A stretch of 64,000 nt of DNA from Saccharothrix sp. NRRL B-16348 (GCF_001280085.1 NZ_LGED01000203.1:17704-81703), one strand, 5' to 3'; numbered from the stretch's first letter, positions 43,531-52,302 are shown. The notes: generated by a model from the sequence alone, not told the origin. Numbers and translations are program-made.

Positions 43531-45329
43531 GCGCTCAACGTGTCCAGGATCTGCTCACCGTACTTGGCGAGCTTGTTCTCGCCGACGCCGCTGATCGCGC
43601 TCAGCTCGTCCAACGTCGACGGTGTCGTGGCCGCGATCTGCCGCAGCGTGGCGTCGTTGAAGATGATGTAGGGCGGGACGCCCTGCTCCCTCGCCTGCAC
43701 CGTCCGCCACGCCCGCAGCTTCTCGAACACCGGCATGGCCTCGGCGGGCAGGTCCACCGGCGCGTTCTTCGCCGCCTTGGCGGTCTTGACCTTGGCCAGG
43801 CGTTCCGGCTCACGCCGCATCAGCACCTTGCGGCCCTGGTAGAGCACCTCGTCGCTGCCGGGCGTGACGACGAGCGTCGAGTACTCGCCCTCGACCGCGA
43901 TCAGGCCCTGCGCCAGGAGCTGGCGGATCACGCCGCGCCAGCCGCTCTCGTTCAGCTCCGTGCCGATGCCGAAGACCTTCAGCTGGTCGTGGTCGTGCTG
44001 GATGACCTTCGCGGTCTTGCGGCCGAGCAGGATGTCGATCGTCTGGCCCGCGCCGAACTTCTGCCGCCGTTCGTTGCGCAGGCGCACCACGGTGGACAGC
44101 ACCTTCTGCGCGGCCACCGTGCCGTCCCACGTCTCCGGCGGCGCGAGGCAGGTGTCGCAGTTGCCGCACGGCGTGCCGGACTGGCCGAAGTACTCCAGCA
44201 GCCGCACCCGGCGGCACTCGACCGTCTCGCACAGCGCGAGCATCGCGTCGAGGTGGGCCATGAGCTTGCGGCGGTGCTGCTGGTCGCCCTCGGAGTCGTC
44301 GATCATCTTGCGCTGCTGCACGACGTCCTGCAGGCCGTAGGCCAGCCACGCGGTGGACGGCAGCCCGTCACGGCCCGCGCGGCCCGTCTCCTGGTAGTAG
44401 CCCTCCACGGACTTCGGCAGGTCGAGGTGGGCGACGAACCGCACGTCCGGCTTGTCGATGCCCATGCCGAACGCGATGGTGGCGACCATCACCAGGCCGT
44501 CCTCGCGCAGGAACCGGGACTGGTTGCGCGAGCGGACGCCCGCGTCGAGGCCCGCGTGGTAGGGCAGGGCCGCGATGCCGTTCTGGGTGAGGAACTCGGC
44601 GGTCTTCTCCACCGAGTTGCGCGAGAGGCAGTAGACGATGCCCGCGTCGCCCTTGTGCTCGGTGCGCAGCAGTTCCAGCAGCTGCTTCTTCGGCTCGTTC
44701 TTGGGCACGATCCGGTACTGGATGTTCGGGCGGTCGAAGCTGGCGACGAAGTGCTTCGCGTCACCGAGGTTGAGGCGCTCGGCGATCTCGGCGTGCGTGG
44801 CCGGCGTGGCGGTCGCCGTGAGCGCGATGCGGGGCACCTCCGGCCACCGTTCGTGCAGGTGGGAGAGCGCCAGGTACTCCGGCCGGAAGTCGTGGCCCCA
44901 CTGCGAGACGCAGTGCGCCTCGTCGATGGCGAACAGGGCGATCTTGCCCCGTTCCAGCAGGCGGGTGGTCTGCTCGGTGCGCAGGCGTTCGGGGGCGAGG
45001 TAGAGCAGGTCCAGCTCGCCCGCCAGGAACTCGGCCTCGACGAGGGCCCGTTCGTCGGGGAACTGGGTCGAGTTGAGGAACCCGGCGCGCACGCCGAGGT
45101 CGCGCAACGCGTCCACCTGGTCCTGCATCAGCGCGATGAGCGGCGAGACGACCACACCGGTGCCGTCGCGCACCAGGGAGGGGATCTGGTAGCACAGCGA
45201 CTTCCCACCCCCGGTGGGCATGAGCACCAACGCGTCCCCACCGGAGACGACGTGGTCGACGATGTCCTGCTGCTCCCCGCGGAAGGACTCGTACCCGAAA
45301 ATCCTTCGCAGCACCTCTTGCGAAGCCAT
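43527..45329 (-). CDS. recQ: ATP-dependent DNA helicase RecQ
   Basis: 600 residues. Helicase motifs: QQDIVDHVVSGGDALVLMPTGGGKSLCYQIPSL (Q motif and Walker A), VVSPLIALMQDQV, FAIDEAHCVSQWGHDFRPEY (DEAH), ALTATATPATH, FDRPNIQYRIV, GIVYCLSRNSV and ATIAFGMGIDKPDVRFVAHLDLPKSVEGYYQETGRAGRDG. Zn-binding Cys residues follow (CRRVRLLEYFGQSGTPCGNCDTC), then an RQC winged helix and an HRDC domain at the end (DELSAISGVGENKLAKYGEQIL). It unwinds forked or D-loop DNA for recombination and repair. Identification is secure. Confidence 0.97.
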   Translation of the reverse strand: MASQEVLRRIFGYESFRGEQQDIVDHVVSGGDALVLMPTGGGKSLCYQIPSLVRDGTGVVVSPLIALMQDQVDALRDLGVRAGFLNSTQFPDERALVEAEFLAGELDLLYLAPERLRTEQTTRLLERGKIALFAIDEAHCVSQWGHDFRPEYLALSHLHERWPEVPRIALTATATPATHAEIAERLNLGDAKHFVASFDRPNIQYRIVPKNEPKKQLLELLRTEHKGDAGIVYCLSRNSVEKTAEFLTQNGIAALPYHAGLDAGVRSRNQSRFLREDGLVMVATIAFGMGIDKPDVRFVAHLDLPKSVEGYYQETGRAGRDGLPSTAWLAYGLQDVVQQRKMIDDSEGDQQHRRKLMAHLDAMLALCETVECRRVRLLEYFGQSGTPCGNCDTCLAPPETWDGTVAAQKVLSTVVRLRNERRQKFGAGQTIDILLGRKTAKVIQHDHDQLKVFGIGTELNESGWRGVIRQLLAQGLIAVEGEYSTLVVTPGSDEVLYQGRKVLMRREPERLAKVKTAKAAKNAPVDLPAEAMPVFEKLRAWRTVQAREQGVPPYIIFNDATLRQIAATTPSTLDELSAISGVGENKLAKYGEQILDTLSA

Positions 45330-45455
45330 CGCGCGATCCTAACCGACCCCTCCGACACCTCCTGCGGTCCGACCCTCGAACACGGTCCGGCGATGCCACC
45401 GGAAGGGCCGCCGCGGGATCTTGGCATCAGGTGACCCGCGACACGGCGGCCCGGA

Positions 45456-46970
45456 ATGGGTGAAGATGGTGGGCAGGGGGTGGTGGCCGTGGGGGAGCTT
45501 TCCGGGGACGAGGCCAAAGCGCTCGCGAGCAGTTTGCGGCGATTGATGCAGTTGACCGCGAACCTCGTCGAGCAGGACGGTGAGGTGGCGCCGTTGCTCG
45601 CGCGGCTCCGTGGGCACCTCGGGTGTGAGTTGGCGCAGGTGTTGTCGGTCGCCACGAAGTTCGAGGTGTGGGAGCACGTCAACCTCCAGCGGGGTGTCGA
45701 CGCCTACCTCGCGGAGCACACGCCGGATGCCCAGTGGTTCGGCGTGGGTGGGCAGCACCGCGGCCACGAGGACGTCATGGGGATGCTCCTGGCCGCGCGG
45801 CACTCGGTGGGGTTCGGGCTCGGGTCGGCCGACTACGCGACCGCGGCGGTGGGGCCGGCGGACAGCGTCGAGGTCGTGCAGCTGGGCCTGGTGCCGACCA
45901 CGGCGCCCGACGGCACGCCCGTGCTGGTGGCCATCCGCGGGGCGAACGACTACGGGCCGCCGGTGTGCCGGTTGGAGGTGCTCGCGGCCGATCGCGCGGC
46001 GGCGCGGGCGGTCGGTGGGGAGATCGAGCGGTTGATGCGGGAGCACGACGTGTTCCGGCGGCAGGTGCTGGCGTTCGGGGTGAGCGAGCACCGGGGCAAC
46101 GAGCTGCTGACGTTCCTGCCGCGGCCCGCGCTGGACGCCGACGACGTGGTGCTGCCGGACGGCGTGCTGGACTCGATCGAGGAGCACGTGGTCGGCATCG
46201 CCGAGCACTCCGAACGGCTGCTCGCGGCGGGACAGCACCTCAAGCGCGGGCTGCTGCTGCACGGTCCGCCCGGCACCGGCAAGACCCACACCGTCCGCTA
46301 CCTGATGAGCCGGCTGCGGGACTGCACGGTGATCCTGTTGACCGGGCAGGCGATGCGGCTGATCGGCCAGGCGGCGGCGCTGGCGCGGCGGTTGCAGCCG
46401 TCGATGGTCGTGGTGGAGGACGTCGACCTGGTGGCGATGGACCGCGGTTTCGCGGCCGGCCCCACGAACCCGCTGCTGTTCACGCTGCTCGACGCGATGG
46501 ACGGCGTCGGCGCGGACGCGGACGTCACCTTCGTGCTCACCACGAACCGGGCCGACGAGCTGGAACGCGCGCTCGCCGACCGGCCGGGACGCGTCGACCT
46601 GGCCATCGAGGTGCCGCGACCCGACGCCGACGGCCGCCGCAGGCTGATCGAGCTGTACGGGCGCGGTGTCGACCTGAGGGCCGACCTCGGTCCGGTGGTC
46701 GAGGCGACCGAGGGCGTCACGGCGTCGTTCATCAAGGAGCTGCTGCGGCGGGCCGTGCTGGGCGCGGTGCGGGCGGACGGCGGGGCCGGCGTGCCCGTGG
46801 TGGGCGACGAGCTGGCCGACGTGGCGCGGGCCATGGCCGGCGAACGCGCGTCGCTCACCGGCATCCTGCTCGGCGGCTCGGAGAGCCCGCAGCCGGGCGG
46901 CGGCATCGGCCCCGCGCAACCGGGCCTGGCCCCGCACGGGTTCGAGATCAGGGCGGCCAAGAGGTACTGA
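45456..46970 (+). CDS. AAA family ATPase
   Basis: Up to 504 residues from ATG 45456; GTG codons at 45480, 45483 and 45489 could be the real start. The C-terminal AAA domain has HGPPGTGKTHTVRYLMSRL (Walker A), MVVVEDVDLVAMDR (Walker B) and FVLTTNRADELERALADRPGRVDLAIEVPRPDADGR (sensor 1/second region of homology with arginine fingers). The N-terminal 230 residues form a separate domain (LLARLRGHLGCELAQVLSVATKFEVWEHVNLQR; HEDVMGMLLAARHS). This arrangement resembles actinobacterial AAA proteins related to CDC48/katanin-like ATPases. Substrate unknown; the tail is Gly/Pro-rich. Confidence 0.85.
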   Translation: MGEDGGQGVVAVGELSGDEAKALASSLRRLMQLTANLVEQDGEVAPLLARLRGHLGCELAQVLSVATKFEVWEHVNLQRGVDAYLAEHTPDAQWFGVGGQHRGHEDVMGMLLAARHSVGFGLGSADYATAAVGPADSVEVVQLGLVPTTAPDGTPVLVAIRGANDYGPPVCRLEVLAADRAAARAVGGEIERLMREHDVFRRQVLAFGVSEHRGNELLTFLPRPALDADDVVLPDGVLDSIEEHVVGIAEHSERLLAAGQHLKRGLLLHGPPGTGKTHTVRYLMSRLRDCTVILLTGQAMRLIGQAAALARRLQPSMVVVEDVDLVAMDRGFAAGPTNPLLFTLLDAMDGVGADADVTFVLTTNRADELERALADRPGRVDLAIEVPRPDADGRRRLIELYGRGVDLRADLGPVVEATEGVTASFIKELLRRAVLGAVRADGGAGVPVVGDELADVARAMAGERASLTGILLGGSESPQPGGGIGPAQPGLAPHGFEIRAAKRY

Positions 46971-47003
46971 GGCGACGCTCGGCCAGGACTGCGGCCCGGA
47001 CCC

Positions 47004-47148
47004 CGGCGGATCGGACCCCGGCGAATCGCACGCCAGCGGGGTCAGCGATCGGCGGACCGCATGCCAGCGGGTCAACCACCGGCGGATCGCACGCCGGCGG
47101 ACACGTCAGCGAGTCAGAGCGGATCACACGTCAGCGGGTCGGACGCCG
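47004..47148. repeat. Degenerate tandem repeat, about 30-38-bp period
   Basis: Four to five imperfect units of a CGGCGGATCGCACGCCAGCG type: at 47019, 47050 and 47080 in a nearly regular 30-31-bp step, and a looser one at 47118. It lies after the AAA ATPase stop codon, so it is not part of that protein. Could be decayed coding DNA or a slipped-strand region; too variable for CRISPR. Confidence 0.6.
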
Positions 47149-47251
47149 CAGGTCGGCGAGGAGGGCTGGGCCGGGGCCGTTTCCCCGCGCGCCCGGTCGT
47201 GCCATGGTGTCGGTGACGAAGAATTGGTCTGGACCTTCACCGGAGGGACCT

Positions 47252-48145
47252 ATGCGCGGCACCACCGTGTTGCCGGGAACGCCCTGCCGGACGCCGCGCG
47301 ACGGCGACCTGCCCCTGCACCGGCTGGAGGTGCCGGCGCCCGACGCGCCGCCGTTCGCGGTCGGCACGTTCGACACGATCGGGCCGATGTCGCGCGCGTC
47401 GTTCCCGCACCGGCACACGTTCCACGAGATCGTGCACGTCACCGGCGGCACCGGCACGCACGTCGTCGACCTCGCCCGCTGGGAGCTGCGCCCGCCGCAC
47501 CTGTGCGTGATCGCGCCCGGCCAGGTGCACCACTGGGACGGCGCGGACGACCTCCAAGGCTCTGTGCTGCTGTTCACCGACGACTTCCTGCTCGACCACC
47601 CCGCCGACCGCGACCTGCTGCGCCGGCTGAGCGAACGGCCCTGGCTGACGCTGGACGAGTCGGCGCACGCCCGGATCGGCCGGCTCATCGCCGAGCTGCA
47701 CGACGAGTACCGGCACGGCGAGGCGGGCGTGGAGACGGTGCTGCGGGCGCTGCTGCACGTGCTCGTCGTGCGCGCGTCCCGGCTGCCCGCGACACCGGCC
47801 GCACCGCCCGCCCGGCCCGGCGCGGTGGCGGAGGAGTTCGTCCGGCTGTCGAGCCGCACCGACCACCGGCTGTGGTCCGTGCGCGCGTACGCGGAGCGGA
47901 TCGGCGTCACCCCCGGCTACCTGACCGAGGCGGTGAAGGCGGCGACCGGGCGGACGCCGTCGCAGCTGGTCCGCCAGGCGCGCACGCAGGAGGCGCAGCG
48001 GCTGCTGGCGAAGACGGAGCTGAGCGTGCGGCAGGTGGCGAACCGGGTGGGCTTCGACGATCCGGCCTACTTCTGCCGCTTCTTCCGCCGGGAGACGGGT
48101 GCGAGCCCCGGCGCGTTCCGGCGCGCCGCCGGCCGTTCACAGTGA
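47252..48145 (+). CDS. AraC family transcriptional regulator
   Basis: 297 residues from ATG 47252 (GGAGGG five bases before). N-terminal cupin sensor: FPHRHTFHEIVHVTGGTGTHVVDLARWELRPPHLCVIAPGQVHHW. The C-terminal region has two HTH motifs: YAERIGVTPGYLTEAVKAATGRTPSQLVRQARTQEAQRLL and SVRQVANRVGFDDPAYFCRFFRRETGASPGAFRR. A sugar or aromatic ligand is likely. It sits upstream of the dioxygenase gene at 48286 and may regulate it. Confidence 0.93.
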   Translation: MRGTTVLPGTPCRTPRDGDLPLHRLEVPAPDAPPFAVGTFDTIGPMSRASFPHRHTFHEIVHVTGGTGTHVVDLARWELRPPHLCVIAPGQVHHWDGADDLQGSVLLFTDDFLLDHPADRDLLRRLSERPWLTLDESAHARIGRLIAELHDEYRHGEAGVETVLRALLHVLVVRASRLPATPAAPPARPGAVAEEFVRLSSRTDHRLWSVRAYAERIGVTPGYLTEAVKAATGRTPSQLVRQARTQEAQRLLAKTELSVRQVANRVGFDDPAYFCRFFRRETGASPGAFRRAAGRSQ

Positions 48146-48285
48146 GCGCGAAGGGCAACGGAGACCGCGAGGATCACCACGAACGGCGGCGTCAGTCCAT
48201 CGTCCGCGGGTGAGCCGCGTCCCTAGGTTCGTGGTGGATCCCGAACCGGACCGCCCCCACGAGGAGCCGGCCCAGAGGAGAAGAC

Positions 48286-49158
48286 ATGGACGCATCCACG
48301 GACGGCGACCGCGGCACGACCGGGCAACCCCACGGCGACGAAGCGGACGGACACCACCTCAGCCGCAAGACGGTGCTGCGCGCCGCGGTCGCCGCGGGTG
48401 TCGCGCTGCCGGTGGCGATGATGGGCGTGCCCGCGCTGGCCCGGACGGTCGGCGCGAACGGCGAGCCGGTGGAGTTGACGCCGGCGTGCGACGACGGCGA
48501 CGACCCGACACCGCCGCAGACCGAGGGCCCGTACTTCAAGCCGAACTCGCCGCGCCGCACGTCGCTGGTCGACGCGGGCACGCCCGGCACCAGGCTCACC
48601 GTCACCGGCTACGTGTTCGGCCTGGCGTGCCTGCCGCTGGGCAACGTGCTGATGGACTTCTGGCAGGCCGACGTCAACGGCGTGTACGACAACGCCGGCT
48701 ACCGGTTCCGCGGCCACCAGTTCACCAACCCCGACGGCACGTTCACGCTGACTACGATCGTGCCCGGCCTCTACCCCGGCCGCACCAGGCACATCCACGT
48801 GAAGCTCCAGGCGCCCGGCCGGCCGGTGCTCACCACCCAGCTGTACTTCCCGGGCGAGCCGCGCAACAACACCGACAGCATCTTCGACCCGCGGCTGCTG
48901 ATGGAGGTGCGCACCGTCGGCGGCGGCCGTGAGGCGAGGTTCGACTTCGTGCTGAACGTGCCGCAGAGCACCACCACGCGGCCGACCACGACCACGACAC
49001 CGTCCTCGCCGGGCGGCGGCACGTGGGCGGCGGGCACGACCTACGCGATCGGCGCGATCGTCACCCACAACGGCGTCGGGTACGTGTGCTTGCAGGGGCA
49101 CCTCGCCCAGCCGGGCTGGGAACCGCCGAACGTGCCCGCGCTGTGGCGCGCGGAGTGA
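48286..49158 (+). CDS. Secreted intradiol ring-cleavage dioxygenase with CBM5/12-like module
   Basis: 290 residues from ATG 48286. The N-terminus has HHLSRKTVLRAAVAAGVALPVAMMGVPALA, a signal with a Lys-Arg core that may use Tat or Sec. The catalytic domain follows the intradiol dioxygenase plan: TEGPYFKP, VLMDFWQADVNGVYDN, GYRFRGHQFTNPDGTF and GRTRHIHVKLQAPG; Tyr, Tyr, His and His of these blocks are the likely ferric-iron ligands. After a Thr-rich linker (TTTRPTTTTTPSSPGG) the last 45 residues are a carbohydrate-binding module of the CBM5/12 type: WAAGTTYAIGAIVTHNGVGYVCLQGHL. A similar fusion is known in a Streptomyces lignocellulose degrader. Probable role: oxidising catechols released from plant biomass or chitin-associated phenolics, outside the cell. 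Confidence 0.92.
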   Translation: MDASTDGDRGTTGQPHGDEADGHHLSRKTVLRAAVAAGVALPVAMMGVPALARTVGANGEPVELTPACDDGDDPTPPQTEGPYFKPNSPRRTSLVDAGTPGTRLTVTGYVFGLACLPLGNVLMDFWQADVNGVYDNAGYRFRGHQFTNPDGTFTLTTIVPGLYPGRTRHIHVKLQAPGRPVLTTQLYFPGEPRNNTDSIFDPRLLMEVRTVGGGREARFDFVLNVPQSTTTRPTTTTTPSSPGGGTWAAGTTYAIGAIVTHNGVGYVCLQGHLAQPGWEPPNVPALWRAE

Positions 49159-49178
49159 CCGCGGCCTGACGAGGGGAA

Positions 49179-49209
49179 GCCCCTCGGCGCGTCAACGGCG
49201 CTGAGGGGC
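49179..49209. terminator. Hairpin terminator after dioxygenase gene
   Basis: GCCCCTCGGCGC pairs with GCGCTGAGGGGC (one G-T pair), loop of about seven bases, 20 bp after the stop codon. Confidence 0.75.
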
Positions 49210-49333
49210 CTCACCCTGCGCGTTGAAGTCTGTTGCCCGGCGCGCGGAAGTCCGGGGCGGGTCCGCCGGGGCAACACGCGGCCGCGTGACTCGCTCGACG
49301 GGCCGCGGGCGTCTCGGCTGGTGGGGCGTGCCG

Positions 49334-49486
49334 TCAGGCGGTGCCGCCGGTGCCCTGCGGCGGCACGTCGGCCGGCTCGCGGAACAGGTCGGTGTAGGAC
49401 CGCTGCTCGTCGCGGCGCGGACCGCTCGTGTCCTCGGGCCGGTCCGTGTCCGGGTGGCTGAACAGCTCGTTGTACGTGGATGACAT
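49334..49486 (-). CDS. Small ORF of 50 residues, two YxxLF motifs
   Basis: ATG 49486 to stop 49334. The product is short, acidic/polar and without Cys, Trp or hydrophobic stretches. It holds two matching segments: STYNELFSHP near residue 3 and RSYTDLFREP near 29, both Y-(N/T)-(E/D)-L-F, about 26 residues apart. Third codon positions are strongly G/C, which supports coding. Weak ribosome site CGGAACCAC before the ATG. I do not recognise it; it may be an adaptor or scaffold peptide. No modifying enzyme is near, so a RiPP precursor is not supported. Confidence 0.5.
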   Translation of the reverse strand: MSSTYNELFSHPDTDRPEDTSGPRRDEQRSYTDLFREPADVPPQGTGGTA

Positions 49487-49976
49487 GTGGTTCCGACTTT
49501 CTCCGCGTCCGATGCGTGCTCACGGCCGGCGATGCCGGTCCGGAGATCCCCGCACGGCGCGAGGGTGTTCGGGGTTCAACAGATAAGGAACGCCCCGATG
49601 CGACCTACGGTACACGTCGTGGTGCCGTGACCGCCACAACGTTGGTGTGGAGCGTGTCGGGCGCAACCCGCAGGACGGCCGTAGAGCCGGCTCCGCCCCC
49701 GGACGAACCCAGTCCGACCTGGTCCGGATCGGGGTACGGGAGCACCGACCATGACGTCGGGTTCCGGCGACGCCCACGACCCACCTCCGGGCCGGATGTC
49801 CGTCCACAGTGCACCCGGACCGTCCACTTCGGACTTCCCACCTGGTCCCCGCGCAGTGCGGCCCCGCCGGCCTCACCGAAGGGCTGCTCACCCATTTGGC
49901 CGCCGGGACCGCCACCTGATCACATGACCGCGCGCCGGCGCTGTCCTACGCTGGTCATCCGGTGGAGGTGACCGTG
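49487..49976. other. Long intergenic region
   Basis: 490 bp before the GAF-ANTAR gene. The GC bias of codon positions is weaker than in the genes. A 96-codon ORF on the minus strand (49605-49895) exists but shows only moderate third-position GC. I see no hairpin of note; promoters for the divergent genes are likely here but not identifiable with confidence. Confidence 0.5.
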
Positions 49977-50729
49977 ATGGGCGATGACCGGCTGCTGGAG
50001 GCGTTCGTCGAGCTGGCGGACACCCTGGTCGAGGACTTCGACGTGCTCGACTTCCTCCACCTGCTGCTCGACCGGTGCGTCGAGCTCGTCGGCGTGGACG
50101 CGGCCGGACTGCTGCTGGCCGACCAGGACGGCACGTTGCGACTGGTCGCGACGTCCGACGAGCGGGTGCGGCCGCTGGAGCTGTTCCAGCTGCGGCACGA
50201 GGAAGGACCGTGCCTGGAGGCGTACGCCACCGGGACGGGCGTCAGCTGCCCGGACCTGGCCGCGGCGGGCGACCGGTGGCCCCGGTTCGCGGCGGAGGCG
50301 GCGGCGAGCGGGTTCGCCGCCGTGGACGCCCTGCCCATGCGCCTGCGCGGCGACGTGATCGGGGCGCTCAACCTGTTCCGCGGCCGTGCGGGCGCGCTGT
50401 CCGACACGGCGGCGCACACCGCGCAGGCACTGGTCGGCGTGGCCACCATCGGCCTGATGCAGGAGCGGTCGATCCGGCGCCAGGAAGTCCTCACCGGGCA
50501 GTTGCAGACCGCCCTGGACAGCCGGGTCGTCATCGAGCAGGCCAAGGGGTTCATCGCGCAGCGCCTCGGCGTCGACGTGGAGGCCGCGTTCGCCGTCCTG
50601 CGCGGCTACGCGCGCAGCCACAACCTGAAGCTCAGCGCCGTCGCCGCGGCCGTGACCAGCGGAGACGGCGGGCACGACCTGTTCCGCACGGCACGGCCCC
50701 GCCAGCACTCGCTCCCCCCGAACGGGTGA
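49977..50729 (+). CDS. GAF and ANTAR domain regulator
   Basis: 250 residues from ATG 49977 (GGAGGTGA before it). The GAF domain runs about 20-160: VELVGVDAAGLLLADQDGTLRLVATSDERVR, GPCLEAYATGTGVSCPDL and GFAAVDALPMRLRGDVIGALNLF. The ANTAR domain (about 170-235) is LQTALDSRVVIEQAKGFIAQRLGVDVEAAFAVLRGYARSHNLKLSAVAAAV. Such proteins sense small molecules through GAF and act as RNA-binding antiterminators. The cspA gene begins 225 bp downstream in the same orientation; a regulatory link is possible but not shown. Confidence 0.93.
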   Translation: MGDDRLLEAFVELADTLVEDFDVLDFLHLLLDRCVELVGVDAAGLLLADQDGTLRLVATSDERVRPLELFQLRHEEGPCLEAYATGTGVSCPDLAAAGDRWPRFAAEAAASGFAAVDALPMRLRGDVIGALNLFRGRAGALSDTAAHTAQALVGVATIGLMQERSIRRQEVLTGQLQTALDSRVVIEQAKGFIAQRLGVDVEAAFAVLRGYARSHNLKLSAVAAAVTSGDGGHDLFRTARPRQHSLPPNG

Positions 50730-50953
50730 CTTGGACCACTCGGGGAGGGCCGGGGGAACTAACCGGGCCGACGCGTGGTTGTACGGGGTGGTCGTCAATT
50801 TTGTGTCCGTGTTTCCATCGAAGTTTCGCGGGAATGATGTTGCGGACGAAGTTCTTTCTTTGCCTTGCAGGACAAGCTGGAGAAGTCGTCGTCTGAAATC
50901 CGACCCGGAGCCCCGATCGGGGCGCCGCATCCAGCTCTGCCAAGGGAGAAGAC
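50730..50953 (+). promoter_or_regulatory. Long leader of cold-shock gene
   Basis: 224 bp with a strikingly AT-rich stretch (about 50790-50880, e.g. CAATTTTGTG) among GC-rich DNA. A self-complementary GCCCCGATCGGGGC lies at 50910-50923, and AAGGGAGAA (50942-50950) is a good ribosome site. Long structured leaders that respond to cold are typical of cspA genes; here inferred from length and composition only. Confidence 0.6.
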
Positions 50954-51154
50954 ATGACTCAGGGCACCGTGAAGTGGTTCAACTCGGAGAAGGGCTTCGG
51001 CTTCCTCTCCCGCGAGGACGGCCCGGACGTGTTCGTCCACTACTCCGAGATCGAGGGCAACGGCTACCGCAGCCTCGAGGAGAACCAGCGCGTCGAGTTC
51101 GACGTCAACCAGGGCCCCAAGGGCCCGCAGGCCGTCGGCGTCCGCGCCATCTGA
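50954..51154 (+). CDS. cspA: Cold-shock protein (CspA family)
   Basis: 66 residues. The nucleic-acid-binding surface is intact: [15 protein letters not shown] (RNP1) and DVFVHYSEI (RNP2). Length and the closing [15 protein letters not shown] are typical for actinobacterial CspA. It melts RNA structure at low temperature. Followed at once by a very strong terminator. Confidence 0.97.
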   Translation: MTQGTVKWFNSEKGFGFLSREDGPDVFVHYSEIEGNGYRSLEENQRVEFDVNQGPKGPQAVGVRAI

Positions 51155-51214
51155 TCACCTTCACGACCTGTTCGACTTGCTCCTACCAGCGGTGACGCTG
51201 ACGGAGACTCGAAA

Positions 51215-51261
51215 CCCGGCGCCCCTCGGTCCCGTTTGGGGCCGAGGGGCGCCGGGTATTT
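51215..51261 (+). terminator. Strong terminator after cspA
   Basis: CCCGGCGCCCCTCGG (51215-51229) pairs perfectly with CCGAGGGGCGCCGGG (51242-51256), 15 bp, 12-base loop, followed by TATTT. Confidence 0.9.
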
Positions 51262-51326
51262 CCCCACCGATCGCCCGAGACCCCGGCGGCGGAGACCACG
51301 TCACCGCACGCACGGAGGTACCGCTC

Positions 51327-52289
51327 GTGACCGAAGCACTCCGGACCGGCACCGCGCCGGACCGTTCCCGCACCGCACCGGAACCCATGCTGGCCGGTGA
51401 GAAGTCCTCGACCCAGGTGTTCCTGGTGAAGCTCTTCGTCGTCGTGCCCGCGCTCGCCCTGGCCGCCGCCGTCCCGTTCGCGTGGGGCTGGGGGCTCGGC
51501 TGGGTGGACGTCGGCCTGGCCCTGTTCTTCTACGCCCTGACGTGCCTCGGCGTGACGGCCGGGTTCCACCGCTACTTCACCCACGGCGCGTTCACCGCGA
51601 ACCGGGGGCTGCGGATCGCGCTCGCCGTCACCGGCAGCATGGCCATGCAGGGCCCGGTCATCGACTGGGTCGCCGACCACCGCAGGCACCACGCCTACGC
51701 CGACCGCGACGGCGACCCGCACTCCCCCTGGCGCTTCGGCACGTCCGCGGGCGCGCTGGCCAAGGGTTTCTGGCACGCCCACCTGGGCTGGCTGTTCGAC
51801 CGCGAGCGGACCAACGCGGCGCGGTTCGCGCCCGACCTGCTCGCCGACGCCGACATCCAGCGGGTGAACCGCTGGTTCCCCGCCCTGACCGCGGTCACGC
51901 TGGTGTCGCCCGCCGTCGTCGGCGGCCTGGTGACGTGGAGCTGGTGGGGCGCGCTGACCGCGTTCTTTTGGGCGGGTCTCGTCCGGGTGGCCGTGCTGCA
52001 CCACGTGACGTGGTCGGTGAACTCGATCTGCCACATGATCGGCGACCGGCCGTTCACCGCGCGGGACAAGTCGGCCAACTTCTGGCCGCTGGCGATCGCC
52101 TCCATGGGCGAGTCCTGGCACAACTCCCACCACGCCGACCCGACGTGCGCGCGGCACGGCGTGCGCCGCGGCCAGGTCGACATCACGGCCCGGCTGATCT
52201 GGGTGTTCGAGAAGCTGGGCTGGGCCACCAAGGTGCGCTGGGCCAGGCCCGAGCACCTGGCGCGCAAGCTCAAGGCCAACGCCGCCTGA
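51327..52289 (+). CDS. Acyl-CoA/fatty-acid desaturase
   Basis: 320 residues from GTG 51327 (GGAGG about eight bases before). Three His boxes of membrane desaturases: HRYFTH (near residue 84), HRRHH (near 121) and HNSHH (near 266). Four transmembrane helices, e.g. LVKLFVVVPALALAAAVPFAW. This is the delta-9 (stearoyl-CoA type) desaturase family, which raises membrane fluidity, often in the cold. It lies right after cspA and its terminator, suggesting shared purpose though separate transcripts. Confidence 0.95.
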   Translation: MTEALRTGTAPDRSRTAPEPMLAGEKSSTQVFLVKLFVVVPALALAAAVPFAWGWGLGWVDVGLALFFYALTCLGVTAGFHRYFTHGAFTANRGLRIALAVTGSMAMQGPVIDWVADHRRHHAYADRDGDPHSPWRFGTSAGALAKGFWHAHLGWLFDRERTNAARFAPDLLADADIQRVNRWFPALTAVTLVSPAVVGGLVTWSWWGALTAFFWAGLVRVAVLHHVTWSVNSICHMIGDRPFTARDKSANFWPLAIASMGESWHNSHHADPTCARHGVRRGQVDITARLIWVFEKLGWATKVRWARPEHLARKLKANAA

Positions 52290-52302
52290 ACCGAGCGTGA
52301 AC

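Noticed and set aside
47004..47148. Possible CRISPR array
   Set aside because: Units are imperfect and without unique spacers of constant length, and no cas genes lie near.
49605..49895. 96-residue open frame on the minus strand in the 490-bp gap
   Set aside because: Third codon positions are only moderately GC-rich compared with real neighbours and no motif is visible; kept as part of the non-coding entry.
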